DNA of 64,000 nt from Sphingosinithalassobacter tenebrarum (lineage in GTDB: Bacteria; Pseudomonadota; Alphaproteobacteria; Sphingomonadales; Sphingomonadaceae): NCBI RefSeq assembly GCF_011057975.1, contig NZ_CP049109.1:1209001-1273000 (forward strand). The letters are read 5' to 3'. Position 1 is the first letter of the stretch; every line of letters starts with the position of its first letter. This document shows, one piece after another, positions 9,954 through 19,353 of the stretch. The notes under the pieces were generated by a model. The model did not search any database. It was not told where the DNA came from and saw only the letters and a program-made list of their open reading frames with translations. The position numbers and the translations under genes are program-made.

Positions 9954-11392
9954 GTGACGCGATGACGGAACAGGACACGCAAATGACGCCGGCGCAGGCA
10001 TGGGAAATCGCTCGGGCTGACGGCTGTGCGCAGGCCGAGATGGTGCGCAGCGGTGAGATTGCCCCCGACGCGCCGGTAGAGGCCGCAATCGCGCGGATCG
10101 AAGCGCTCGACGGCCCGGTCAACGCCGTCACCCACCGCGCGTTCGATCACGCCCGCACCGCCGTTGGCAAGATTCCAGGCGGCGCCCCGCGGGCGCGCGT
10201 TCCCTATCTGCTCAAGGCTTCGTGCGAATATCCGGGCTTTCCGGTGGCTTCGGGGTCTCGCGCCAAGCGCGACACCGTCGCAACGCGCAACTGGCCGCTC
10301 GGCGCGCGGTTCGATGCGGCGGGGCTGGTGCCGGTCGGCATGTCGGCGATGCCCGAATTCGGCCTGCTCGCGACCGGCGAATCCTTGCTCTATGGTCCGA
10401 CCTGCAATCCCTGGGACCTCGGCCGCTCGGCGGGCGGATCGAGCAGCGGCGCGGCGGCTGCGGTGGCGATGGGGCTGGTGCCTTTCGCGCATGCCAGCGA
10501 CGCGGCGGGATCGATCCGCATGCCCGCGTCCAATTGCGGGATCATCGGCTTCAAGGCGAGCCGCGGCGGCAATGTCCGCGCCCGCGCGCAGCACTGGATC
10601 GACGATACGCTCTGTTCGGACGGGCTGTTCGCGCGGTCGATGCGCGACACGGCCTGGGCGGCGCGATTCGTTCGCCCGGCCGAGGCGCGGATGCTGCCCG
10701 CGCCGGAGCGTCGCCTGCGTATCGCGCTCGACCTCAAGGCGATGCACGGCGGCGAAGCCGAACCGGCGGTCGCCGAAGTGATCCGCCGCGCCGCGCAGAT
10801 GTGCGAGGCGCTGGGGCATGCGGTGGTCGAAACCCCGCTCGCCTATGATCGCGCCGCCGCCTTCGACGCGCTCGGCGTGCTCTGGCCCTATCTCGGCGGC
10901 GATCTGTGCGACGGTTATTCGGCGCTCCATCCCGATACGCCGCTCAGCGATCTGCTCGAACCCTGGACGATCGGCCTGCGGGAGCGGCGCGCGACGATCT
11001 CGCCCCACCGGCTGGCCGCCGCGCTCGGCACGATCGGGCGGGTACGCGAGCAGCTCGAAAGCTTCCACCGCGACCATGACGTCGTGCTTTCGCCCGTGAC
11101 CCGGACGGTGCCGCCCAAGCTCGGCACGCTTGCCCCCGACCGGCCGTTCGACCAGCTCTGGGACGCATTGTTCGACTATATGAGCTACACCCCGCTTCAG
11201 AATATCGCGGGAACGCCCAGCATCACGCTGCCGCTGGCAACTGCGCCGGGTAACCTGCCCGTCGGCGCACTTTTTTCGGCTGCGCCGATGGCCGACGAGA
11301 TGCTGCTTGCGCTCGGCGCCGAACTCGAGGGCGCGTTTCCCTGGGCAGATCGCTGGCCGCCCGCCGCCGAACCAGCCGGAGCGGGGGCGTGA
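9950..11392 (+). CDS. Amidase (amidase signature family, NylA-like)
   Basis: A 480-residue enzyme with the Ser-cisSer-Lys triad of the amidase signature family: K89 in [13 protein letters not shown], the [15 protein letters not shown] block (cis-Ser about 165) and the nucleophile S188 in [17 protein letters not shown]. The HASD-GSIR context resembles 6-aminohexanoate cyclic-dimer hydrolases rather than Glu-tRNA amidotransferase GatA, and no gatB or gatC is nearby. No signal peptide is visible, so it is probably cytoplasmic. It would cleave a linear or cyclic amide delivered by the upstream uptake genes. It is coupled by 4-nt overlaps on both sides. Confidence 0.92.
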   Translation: MSDAMTEQDTQMTPAQAWEIARADGCAQAEMVRSGEIAPDAPVEAAIARIEALDGPVNAVTHRAFDHARTAVGKIPGGAPRARVPYLLKASCEYPGFPVASGSRAKRDTVATRNWPLGARFDAAGLVPVGMSAMPEFGLLATGESLLYGPTCNPWDLGRSAGGSSSGAAAAVAMGLVPFAHASDAAGSIRMPASNCGIIGFKASRGGNVRARAQHWIDDTLCSDGLFARSMRDTAWAARFVRPAEARMLPAPERRLRIALDLKAMHGGEAEPAVAEVIRRAAQMCEALGHAVVETPLAYDRAAAFDALGVLWPYLGGDLCDGYSALHPDTPLSDLLEPWTIGLRERRATISPHRLAAALGTIGRVREQLESFHRDHDVVLSPVTRTVPPKLGTLAPDRPFDQLWDALFDYMSYTPLQNIAGTPSITLPLATAPGNLPVGALFSAAPMADEMLLALGAELEGAFPWADRWPPAAEPAGAGA

Positions 11393-12555
11393 CCCGCAAT
11401 ACGATTCGGATCTGGTTTCTGGTCCACAAATGGACCAGCCTGATCTGCACGATCTTCCTGCTGATGCTGTGCCTCACCGGGCTGCCGCTGATCTTTCACG
11501 ACGAAATCGATCTGGCGACCGGCGACCATGTCCCGCTTTCAGGGCCCGCTTCGTCGAGCGACGCGCGGGGACTGCTGCCGCTCGATACCATGCTTGAACG
11601 CGCGCTTGCCGACCGGCCGGGCGAAGTGCCGCTGTTCATGGCGTTCGACAATGAAGGCCCGATGCTCACGGTGACCACCGGACCGCGACCCGATTCACCC
11701 GAATCGCAAATGACCCTGCTGCTCTTCAACCGGGCGACCGGCGCACCGATCGGCGACCCGGATAGCCAGGGCATTACAGATTTCCTGCTTCAGCTTCACA
11801 CCGACATGTTCCTTGGCCTTCCCGGCATGTTGTTCCTCGGCGTGATGGGGCTGCTCTTCGTCGCCTCGCTGGTTTCGGGCACGGTCCTCTACGCGCCGTT
11901 CATGCGAAAGCTCGATTTCGGGACGCTGCGCCTCGGCCGCAGTGCGCGGCTGCAATGGCTCGACTGGCATAATCTGCTCGGCATCGTCGCGCTCGCGTGG
12001 ATGAGCGTCGTCGGGGTCACCGGCATATTGAACGCCTTCGCCACGCCCATCGCCGACCATTGGCGCAACACCGCGCTTGCCGACATGACCGGCGCGCATC
12101 GCGGAGAGCCTGCGCTGCCGCCCGAACGCTATGGCTCGCTCGACCGGGCGATGGCCACAGCGCGCGAGGCGCTGCCCGGCAGCAACCCGCAATTTATCGG
12201 GTTTCCGGGTGGCAGCTTCAGCACCGACCGTCACTATGCCGTATTCTTTCAGGGAAAGACCCCGCTTACCAAGGAGCTGCTCACACCCGCGTTGATCGAT
12301 GCGGAAACGGGGGAACTGGTCGATGTGCGCCCGATGCCGGTGTCGATGAAGGCGCTGCAGCTCAGCCGCCCGCTGCATTTCGGCGATTATGGCGGGCTGC
12401 CGCTCAAGCTTCTCTGGGCGCTGCTAGACCTGTTCCTGATCGTGGTTCTGGTCTCCGGCATCTATCTGTGGCTGGGGCGCGGAAAGCGAGGTCCTGTGGC
12501 TCCGGCCGCCCTGCGCGCCGCCGATGCAATCGTTTCACCGGAACCGGCGCCATGA
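11389..12555 (+). CDS. PepSY-associated transmembrane protein
   Basis: A 388-residue inner-membrane protein starting with GTG inside the amidase stop. The topology is that of PepSY_TM proteins: a first helix (WTSLICTIFLLMLCLTGLPL), a periplasmic loop, two central helices (about residues 140-165 and 200-220) and a last helix (LLWALLDLFLIVVLVSGIYL). Histidines sit at membrane edges (WFLVHKW, LQLHTDMF, WLDWHNLLG, RPLHFGDYG), as expected for haem coordination. Known relatives such as FoxB and FpvG reduce ferric siderophores after TonB-dependent import, so its place after a TonB receptor may point to reductive release of iron. That function here is inference. Confidence 0.85.
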   Translation: MTRNTIRIWFLVHKWTSLICTIFLLMLCLTGLPLIFHDEIDLATGDHVPLSGPASSSDARGLLPLDTMLERALADRPGEVPLFMAFDNEGPMLTVTTGPRPDSPESQMTLLLFNRATGAPIGDPDSQGITDFLLQLHTDMFLGLPGMLFLGVMGLLFVASLVSGTVLYAPFMRKLDFGTLRLGRSARLQWLDWHNLLGIVALAWMSVVGVTGILNAFATPIADHWRNTALADMTGAHRGEPALPPERYGSLDRAMATAREALPGSNPQFIGFPGGSFSTDRHYAVFFQGKTPLTKELLTPALIDAETGELVDVRPMPVSMKALQLSRPLHFGDYGGLPLKLLWALLDLFLIVVLVSGIYLWLGRGKRGPVAPAALRAADAIVSPEPAP

Positions 12556-12734
12556 TGCGCAGCATCTTCGTGCTGCCTGCGATCATCGCATCGGTCACCC
12601 TGTTCGGGCTGGTCGTCGCCCTGACCGGGCAGGGCTGGCCCGATTTCGTCGCTTGTCTTGCCTTGATGCTGCCGCCTGCGGCGGTCGGAGCCGCGTTCCT
12701 CAGGGCACTGCGAATTCGCGCTCGGCGTCGATGA
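12552..12734 (+). CDS. Small membrane protein, 60 aa
   Basis: A short open frame starting with ATG inside the stop of the PepSY gene (ATGA overlap) encodes 60 residues. Two predicted membrane helices (FVLPAIIASVTLFGLVVALT and DFVACLALMLPPAAVGAAFL) are followed by a very basic tail (RALRIRARRR). I do not recognise a family. The exact overlap and clean helix-plus-basic-tail topology argue that it is a real last gene of the operon, perhaps an accessory subunit of the PepSY protein. Confidence 0.7.
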   Translation: MMRSIFVLPAIIASVTLFGLVVALTGQGWPDFVACLALMLPPAAVGAAFLRALRIRARRR

Positions 12735-13171
12735 CCTTATCCACCCTGGGGATCGAGCGGCTTTCGCCGCAACCGTCCTCGTGTGGCTATGATCAGCGAG
12801 CCCCGAGCTTGCATAGTCGCCATTGGCTCGGGCCAAATTTCGGATCGAGAGAGCAAGACACCGCCCACTGCGGTTCTACGAAAAAGGCGGGGCCGTAGCC
12901 CCGCCCTTATTTGGTGCAGTCAAGCCGCTTGTTAACAGCTGGCCTGCATCCTCGACATCGGCGTTCGCATCTTCAGTGACGGGCGTGACCCCAAAAGCGG
13001 CGCCAGCCTCGCGGTGGGCCGTCGGGCGGCGCGATCGATGCGCGCGGCGATGGTTTAGCCGCTCAGAGATCGCAGGCCACCGGCAACTTTGTTTCAGGTG
13101 CCGCCATTGCAGCGCAGCAATTGGGGGCACCCCCTAGTGACGGGCGGTGCCCGGCACGGCATCATGGGGGC
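12735..13171. other. Intergenic region, no gene recognised
   Basis: Between the operon end and the P-type ATPase there is only the terminator at 12881-12912. Short open frames on both strands (for example 12876-13130 on the minus strand) have no recognisable motif, and that one ends inside the terminator hairpin, so I reject them. The ATPase promoter should lie here but no clear boxes are visible. Confidence 0.5.
12881..12912 (+). terminator. Rho-independent terminator
   Basis: GGCGGGGC (12886-12893) and GCCCCGCC (12898-12905) form an 8-bp perfect GC stem with a 4-nt loop. It is preceded by AAAAA and followed by CTTATTT, so it could act in either direction. It closes the amidohydrolase/PepSY operon. 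Confidence 0.75.
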
Positions 13172-15772
13172 ATGACCGAGCGTGGCGACGATGCACGACC
13201 CTGGCATGCACTGAGCGCGGAAGCCTCGCTGGCGGCGGTGGAAAGCACCGCTGCCGGTTTGACTGTGGCGCAGGTGCGCGAGCGGCTGGACCGCTACGGA
13301 CCCAATCGGCTGCCCGAAGCGCGACCGCCTTCGATCCTGATGCTCTTTCTGAGCCAGTTCCGCAGTCCGCTTATCTATCTGCTGCTCGCCGCGGCGCTGG
13401 TATCGCTGTTCGTCGGCGATGCGACCGACGCGGCGTTCATCATGGCAGTGCTGCTGCTCAACGCAGTGATCGGTACGCTGCAGGAAGGGCGCGCCGGGGC
13501 CAGCGCCCGCGCGCTCGAAACGCTCGTGCATCGTCAGGCGCGCGTGCGTCGCGAGGGCGCTGTCCTTGAAGTCGATGCGAGTGATGTCGTGCCGGGCGAC
13601 ATTGTGCTGATTGAATCGGGCGCGGCAGTGCCTGCCGATCTGCGGTTGATCGAAACCAGCGGCCTGACCGTCGACGAGGCGCTGCTGACCGGCGAGGCCA
13701 TGCCGGTGACCAAGGAAGCCGATGTGCAGGTCGCCGCAGACGCCGGGGTGGCCGACCGGGCGACGATGCTTCACGCCGGCACGATCGTGACACAGGGGCG
13801 CGCGGCGGGGGTTGTTGTCGCCACGGGTCTGGAAACCGCGCTGGGCGCGATCGCCGCCTCGCTTCACGCCACGCCGCCCGAACCGCCGCCGCTGCTGCGT
13901 TATCTGGCGCGGCTCGCGCGGCAGATAGCCGTCGCCGTATCGGTGCTGATCGTCTTGCTGGCGATCGCGCTGATACTGCGCGGGGCATCGGTTGACGAAG
14001 TGTTCCTGCTCGCGGTCGCGCTGGCGGTATCGGCCATCCCCGAAGGATTGCCCGTCGCCGTCACGGTCGCGCTCGCCACGGCGACGCAGCGTATGGCGCG
14101 GCGCAACGTCGTCGTGCGCACGCTGCCTTCGGTCGAGGGGCTGGGCTCGTGCACGCTGATCGCGACCGACAAGACGGGAACGCTGACGATCAATCAGCTT
14201 ACAGTGGAGGCGGCGCTGCCGGCGGGGCGGGCAACCACCCGGCGCGGAGACTGGGCGCAGGGCGCCGACGACGCGCCGCTGCAGCTGCTCGCGCGAACTG
14301 CCGCGGCATGCAACGAAGCACAGCTCAAGGCGGACGGCAGCGGTGTGGGCGACAGCGTGGATCTCGCCTTGCTGCGTTTCGCCGCAGAACTGGGAATTGC
14401 GCCGCCCGCGTCAGGCGCGGTTGCCGCGATGCACCCCTATGAGCCGGTCAATGCCTTTTCCAGCGTCGCGCTGGAGGAGGACGATGGTCTCGTCATCCAT
14501 GCCAAGGGCGCCATCGAGCGCATCGCGGCGATGTGCGATGCGCCCGATCCCGAATTGATCGCCGCCGCCGAGGCGATGGCGGCGGACGGCTATCGCGTGA
14601 TCGCGCTGGCACGGGGCAGCGCGACTGATTGCACGCATCTCGATTGTCCGGCGGGGCTGACGCTGATCGGCTGTCTCGCGCTGTTCGATCCGTTGCGGCC
14701 CGAAGCGGTCGAAGCAATCGGCCAGTGCCGCGAAGCCGGGATCGCAGTGCGCATGGTGACGGGCGACCATCCCGCAACCGCGCTGACCATCGCGCGACAG
14801 ATCGGCTTGGCGGCGAGTTCGGAACAGGTACTCACCGGCCGCGAAATCGCGGCACTGGCCGATGATCCCGAGGCGTGCGCCGCGCGCATCCGCGACGCGC
14901 ATGTCTATGCCCGCACCGACCCCGAGCAGAAGCTGCAGATCGTCCGCACGCTGAGCGAATCCGGGCATGTCGTCGCGGTGACGGGCGATGGCGTAAACGA
15001 TGCCCCGGCGCTGCAGGCGGCGGCGATCGGAGTCGCGATGGGGCGTTCGGGCACCGATGTCGCACGCGCGGCGGCCGACCTGCTGCTGACCGACGATAAT
15101 TTCGCGTCGATCGTCGGCGGCGTGGAGGAAGGGCGGATCAGCTATGCCAATATCCGCAAGATCGCCATCTATCTGCTCGGCACGGGCATTGCCGAGCTGC
15201 TGATGTTCCTCGGTTCGGTGGCACTGGGCCTGCCGATGCCGCTCACGGCGGTGCAGCTGCTCTGGGTCAATATCGTCACCGAAGGCGTCCAGCACGTTAC
15301 GCTCGGCATCAGCCGGGGCGACGGCGATGAACTGGCGCAGCATCCGCGCGCCCGTTCTGCGCGGCTGATCGATGCCGATGCGCTGTGGCGGATGGTGCCG
15401 CCCGCACTGGTGATGGCGGCGGTGGCGATCTGGCAGCTCGACAATGCGCTGGCCAGCGGAGCGACGCTGGCCGAGGCGCAGAACGGCGTGATGCTGTGCG
15501 TCGTCCTGTTCCAGAATGTCTTTCTGCTTTCGATCCGCAGCCTGCGCCACCCGGTCTGGGCCGATCCCTTCACGCGCAATCCGTGGCTGTTCGCCGGGAT
15601 CGCCGGGGCATTGGCGCTGCAGTTCCTGGCGATGACGTGGAGCCCGCTCCAGGCGGTGCTCGGCACGCAGATCCCCGACGGGGACGTGATGCTGCATGCA
15701 GGGATCGGCGCCGTCGCGACGCTGATCATGTCCGAAATCGTCAAGGCCGTGCGGACGCGAAAAACCGCCTAG
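13172..15772 (+). CDS. Cation-transporting P-type ATPase (P2 class)
   Basis: An 866-residue integral membrane ATPase. An N-terminal cation-ATPase segment (LTVAQVRERLDRYGPNRLPE) leads to paired helices, the actuator domain (LLTGEAMPVTK), PEGLPVAVTVALA in the fourth helix, the phosphorylation motif DKTGTLT (Asp about 333) and the hinge VAVTGDGVNDAPAL. C-terminal helices complete the P2 (Ca2+, Mn2+ or Na+-like) layout. No heavy-metal CPC motif or N-terminal metal-binding domain is seen, so copper or zinc export is unlikely; the exact cation is unknown. I moved the start from 13121 to ATG 13172, which has GGGGG just upstream and matches the usual N-terminus. Confidence 0.9.
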   Translation: MTERGDDARPWHALSAEASLAAVESTAAGLTVAQVRERLDRYGPNRLPEARPPSILMLFLSQFRSPLIYLLLAAALVSLFVGDATDAAFIMAVLLLNAVIGTLQEGRAGASARALETLVHRQARVRREGAVLEVDASDVVPGDIVLIESGAAVPADLRLIETSGLTVDEALLTGEAMPVTKEADVQVAADAGVADRATMLHAGTIVTQGRAAGVVVATGLETALGAIAASLHATPPEPPPLLRYLARLARQIAVAVSVLIVLLAIALILRGASVDEVFLLAVALAVSAIPEGLPVAVTVALATATQRMARRNVVVRTLPSVEGLGSCTLIATDKTGTLTINQLTVEAALPAGRATTRRGDWAQGADDAPLQLLARTAAACNEAQLKADGSGVGDSVDLALLRFAAELGIAPPASGAVAAMHPYEPVNAFSSVALEEDDGLVIHAKGAIERIAAMCDAPDPELIAAAEAMAADGYRVIALARGSATDCTHLDCPAGLTLIGCLALFDPLRPEAVEAIGQCREAGIAVRMVTGDHPATALTIARQIGLAASSEQVLTGREIAALADDPEACAARIRDAHVYARTDPEQKLQIVRTLSESGHVVAVTGDGVNDAPALQAAAIGVAMGRSGTDVARAAADLLLTDDNFASIVGGVEEGRISYANIRKIAIYLLGTGIAELLMFLGSVALGLPMPLTAVQLLWVNIVTEGVQHVTLGISRGDGDELAQHPRARSARLIDADALWRMVPPALVMAAVAIWQLDNALASGATLAEAQNGVMLCVVLFQNVFLLSIRSLRHPVWADPFTRNPWLFAGIAGALALQFLAMTWSPLQAVLGTQIPDGDVMLHAGIGAVATLIMSEIVKAVRTRKTA

Positions 15773-18700
15773 AGCGTTCCGAATCCGCCGCCGCCCGGCG
15801 TCAGGATCACAAAGCTATCGCCGGGCTGCATCTCGACCGATCCGGTCGCGCCGAGCGTTTCGATGGTGCCGTCCTTGCGTTCTACCCAATTCCTGCCCGG
15901 CGCCGCGTCGCCGCCGCCAGCGATGCCGCGCGGCGGCACCTTGCGCCGATTGGCGAGTATATTCGCGCGCATCGGCTCGAGGAACGTGATGCTGCGTTCG
16001 ACGCCCTCGCCGCCGCGATGCGCGCCGTCGCCGCCCGAACCCTTGCGGATGGCGAAGCGATCGACGCGGACGGGGAAGCGCGTTTCGAGGATTTCGGGAT
16101 CGGTCAGCCGGCTGTTGGTCATGTGCGTCTGCACCGCGCTGGTCCCGTCATGGTCCGGCCCGGCGCCCGATCCGCCCGCAATCGTCTCGTAATATTGGCG
16201 GTGATCGTCGCCGAAAGTGAAATTGTTCATCGTCCCCTGGCTCGGCGCCAGCCGTCCGGTTGCGGCGAACAGCGCGTCGGTGACCGCCTGGCTCGTCTCG
16301 ACATTGCCCGCGACCACTGCGGCGGGGGGATTGGGGTTGAGCATCGATCCCTCGGGCACGATCAATTCGACCGGGCGAAGGCAGCCGTCATTCATCGGGA
16401 TCGGATCGTCGATCAGCGTGCGCACTACATAGAGCGCGGCGGCGCGGGTGATCGATTTGGGCGCGTTGAAATTATTGTCGAGCTGGTCGCTCGTTCCGGT
16501 GAAATCGAACACAGCCGAGCGCGCATCGCGGTCCACCCGGATCGCGACGCGGATTTCCGCGCCGTTATCCATCGGATAGGCGAAGCTGCCGTCGGAAAGC
16601 CCGCCGATCAGCCGCCGCACCGATTCCTCGGCATTGGCAAGGACGTGGCCCATATAGGCCGCGACGACTTCCGGCCCGCTCTCCTTCGCGGCGGCGCGGA
16701 GCAGTTCGCTGCCGCGTGTGCAGGCGGCAAGCTGCGCGCGCAGATCGGAAAGGTTGCGGTCGGGCTGGCGCGCGGGCCATTCGCCGCTTGCCAGCACCTC
16801 GCGCACTTCGGCTTCGCAAAAGCGGCCCGCATCGGCGAGGAGGAGGTTGTCGATCAGCACGCCTTCCTCTTCGATCCGGCTGCTGTCGGGCGGCATCGAT
16901 CCCGGCGCGACCCCGCCGATATCGGCATGGTGCCCGCGCGCCGCGACGAAGGCGTCAGGGTGTTCGCCGCCCTTGTTATAGAAGACCGGCACGATCACGG
17001 TGATGTCGGGCAGATGGGTGCCGCCGCGATAGGGGTCGTTGAGCACATAGGTATCACCGCGCTTCATCCCCCGGCCGTCGGCGGGCGCCCCGTCTTCGCC
17101 GAACCCGCGCGCATCGATCACCCGGCGGATCGAATCGCCCATACTTCCCAGATGCACCGGTATATGTGGCGCGTTCGCGATCAGCGCTCCGTCGGCATCG
17201 AACAGCGCGCAGGAGAAATCGAGCCGTTCCTTGATGTTCACCGATGTCGCGGTCGATTGCAGGACGAGGCCCATTTCCTCGGCGATCGCCATGAAGTGAT
17301 TGTTGAAAATCTCGAGCCGGACGGGATCGACCTGCGTCCCTTCGGCGCGATGCGAGGGGCGGGGCGTCGCGCGGGTGAGGATCAGGCTGCCTTCCTCGGC
17401 GCGCGTCGCCTGCCAGCCCTGCTCGACCACGGTGGTCGATCCGACATCAATGACCAGCACGGGGCCGGGCACGGCTTGCCCCTCCGCCATATCGGCGCGT
17501 TCGATGGTCCGCCAGCCGCCGCTCGCTTCGCCGCCGACAGCGACGGGTTCGGGCTTCGCGCCGGACAGGCCGCCGACCGTGCCGGTCGCCTCCACGCTCA
17601 GCGCTTCAACGATGATCGGCGCGGTGTCGTCGGTATAGCCGAAGCGCTGGCGGTGGAGATCGCGGAAGGCGGCGTCCATTGCATCGGGCGTATCGCAATC
17701 GAGCGTCAGCGTGCTGTCGCTGCCCTCGAAGCGCAGCCGGGCGCGCGGTGTGACACAAATCATGTCGTCGGGAATTTGCTGACCGCGCAGCGTCTCGCGC
17801 GCTTCGGTGTCGAGTTCGCCCAGCGTCTCGGCAAAGCCTTCAGCCAGCGACGTCACCAGCGATCGCTCGCGGATCGCCTTCACCGGGGCGAGACCGATGC
17901 CATAGGCCGAAAGCACGCTGGCGAGCGGATGGACGAGCACCGTGTCCATCCCCAGCGCGTCGGCGACCTTCGCGGCATGCTGCCCGCCCGCGCCGCCGAA
18001 ACAGGCGAGCGCATAGCGAGTCACGTCATGGCCGCGCGCGACGCTGATCTTGCGGATCGCATTGGCCATATTGTCGACGGCGATGGCGAGGAAGCCCTCG
18101 GCGATTTCCTCGAGCGGGCGCGGCGTTTCGAGTACGTCGGCCACTTCCTGCAGCCGCTTGCGCGTCGCTTCGGGGTCGAGCGGCTGCTTGCCGTCTGCGC
18201 CGAACACCTTGGGAAAGAATGCCGGATCGATGCGACCGAGGAACAGATTGCAGTCGGTGACGGTCAGCGGCCCGCTTTTGCCGTAACAGGCGGGCCCCGG
18301 ATTGGCGCCCGCGCTTTCGGGGCCGACGCGGAAGCGCGCGCCGTCATAGCGGCATACCGATCCGCCGCCCGCCGCGACCGTGTGGATCTGCATGGCAGGC
18401 GCCGCGACGCGCACGCCTGCAATCACTTCGTCGCCGGTCAGCTCATATTCGCCGGCATAATGGCAGACATCGGTGCTGGTCCCGCCCATATCGAACCCGA
18501 TCAGCCGGTCATGGCCGAGCGGTTCGCCCGACGCGACCATGCCGACCACACCGCCCGCCGGCCCCGAAAGGATCGCATCCTTGCCGCGAAACGCCGATGC
18601 TTCGGCGAGCCCGCCATTCGACTGCATGAACGAAAGCCGCCCATGCTCGGGCAGGTTCGCTTCGAGCCCCTGCACATAGCGGCGCAGCACCGGCGAGAGA

Positions 18701-19326
18701 TAGGCGTCGACCACCGTCGTATCGCCGCGCGGGATCAGTTTGATCAGCGGCGAGACATCATGGCTGACGCTCACCTGTCCAAAGCCCAGTTCCCGGGCAA
18801 TCGCCGCCGCGCGCCGCTCATGCCCGGGATATTGCCAGCCGTGAAGAAAGACGATGGCGAGCGCGTCATAGCCCTCGTCGCGGAGCATCTTGAGTTGCCC
18901 GCGCACGCGTTCCTCGTCGAGCGGCACCAGCATCTCGCCGTCGACGCTCATCCGCTCGGCGATCTCGACCACGGTTTCGGGCAATTGTTCGGGCAGCACG
19001 ATATGCCGCGCGAAAATCTCCGGCCGCGCCTGGCTGCCGATGCGCAGCGCGTCGCCGAAGCCTTGCGTGATCGCGAGCGCCAGCCGCTCGCCCTTGCGTT
19101 CGAGCAGCGCGTTGGTGGCGACGGTCGTCCCGATCCGCACGTCCGAAATCGGCGCTTCGCCATGTTCGGCCATCAGCCGCTTCACCGCTTCGCTGGCTGC
19201 ATCGTCATAGCGGCCGGGGTCTTCGGAAAGCAGCTTGTGCGTCACCAGCCGTCCCTGCGGCGTCACTGCCACCACATCGGTGAATGTGCCGCCGCGATCG
19301 ATCGCGAATTGCCAGCTGCCCGTCAT
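15769..19326 (-). CDS. 5-oxoprolinase / hydantoinase A-B fusion
   Basis: A 1,185-residue cytoplasmic protein joining a HyuA-type half (about 1-690, with the ATP-site motifs [13 protein letters not shown] and [14 protein letters not shown]) to a HyuB-type half (about 700-1185, starting near [16 protein letters not shown] and containing [17 protein letters not shown]). The fused single-chain form and length are those of ATP-dependent 5-oxoprolinase, which opens 5-oxoproline to glutamate in glutathione turnover. Hydantoinase activity on N-substituted hydantoins is the alternative. It is convergent with the P-type ATPase, overlapping it by 4 nt, and stands alone with no separate transporter gene. 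Confidence 0.93.
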   Translation of the reverse strand: MTGSWQFAIDRGGTFTDVVAVTPQGRLVTHKLLSEDPGRYDDAASEAVKRLMAEHGEAPISDVRIGTTVATNALLERKGERLALAITQGFGDALRIGSQARPEIFARHIVLPEQLPETVVEIAERMSVDGEMLVPLDEERVRGQLKMLRDEGYDALAIVFLHGWQYPGHERRAAAIARELGFGQVSVSHDVSPLIKLIPRGDTTVVDAYLSPVLRRYVQGLEANLPEHGRLSFMQSNGGLAEASAFRGKDAILSGPAGGVVGMVASGEPLGHDRLIGFDMGGTSTDVCHYAGEYELTGDEVIAGVRVAAPAMQIHTVAAGGGSVCRYDGARFRVGPESAGANPGPACYGKSGPLTVTDCNLFLGRIDPAFFPKVFGADGKQPLDPEATRKRLQEVADVLETPRPLEEIAEGFLAIAVDNMANAIRKISVARGHDVTRYALACFGGAGGQHAAKVADALGMDTVLVHPLASVLSAYGIGLAPVKAIRERSLVTSLAEGFAETLGELDTEARETLRGQQIPDDMICVTPRARLRFEGSDSTLTLDCDTPDAMDAAFRDLHRQRFGYTDDTAPIIVEALSVEATGTVGGLSGAKPEPVAVGGEASGGWRTIERADMAEGQAVPGPVLVIDVGSTTVVEQGWQATRAEEGSLILTRATPRPSHRAEGTQVDPVRLEIFNNHFMAIAEEMGLVLQSTATSVNIKERLDFSCALFDADGALIANAPHIPVHLGSMGDSIRRVIDARGFGEDGAPADGRGMKRGDTYVLNDPYRGGTHLPDITVIVPVFYNKGGEHPDAFVAARGHHADIGGVAPGSMPPDSSRIEEEGVLIDNLLLADAGRFCEAEVREVLASGEWPARQPDRNLSDLRAQLAACTRGSELLRAAAKESGPEVVAAYMGHVLANAEESVRRLIGGLSDGSFAYPMDNGAEIRVAIRVDRDARSAVFDFTGTSDQLDNNFNAPKSITRAAALYVVRTLIDDPIPMNDGCLRPVELIVPEGSMLNPNPPAAVVAGNVETSQAVTDALFAATGRLAPSQGTMNNFTFGDDHRQYYETIAGGSGAGPDHDGTSAVQTHMTNSRLTDPEILETRFPVRVDRFAIRKGSGGDGAHRGGEGVERSITFLEPMRANILANRRKVPPRGIAGGGDAAPGRNWVERKDGTIETLGATGSVEMQPGDSFVILTPGGGGFGTL

Positions 19327-19353
19327 GCGTCCCCGTCTATCGTCTGTGTGCGA

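Noticed and set aside
9950..11392. Amidase as GatA of the tRNA amidotransferase
   Set aside because: The active-site context differs ([10 protein letters not shown]) and no gatB or gatC gene is adjacent.
12876..13130. An 84-codon minus-strand open frame upstream of the P-type ATPase
   Set aside because: No recognisable motif, no good binding site, and it ends inside a terminator hairpin.
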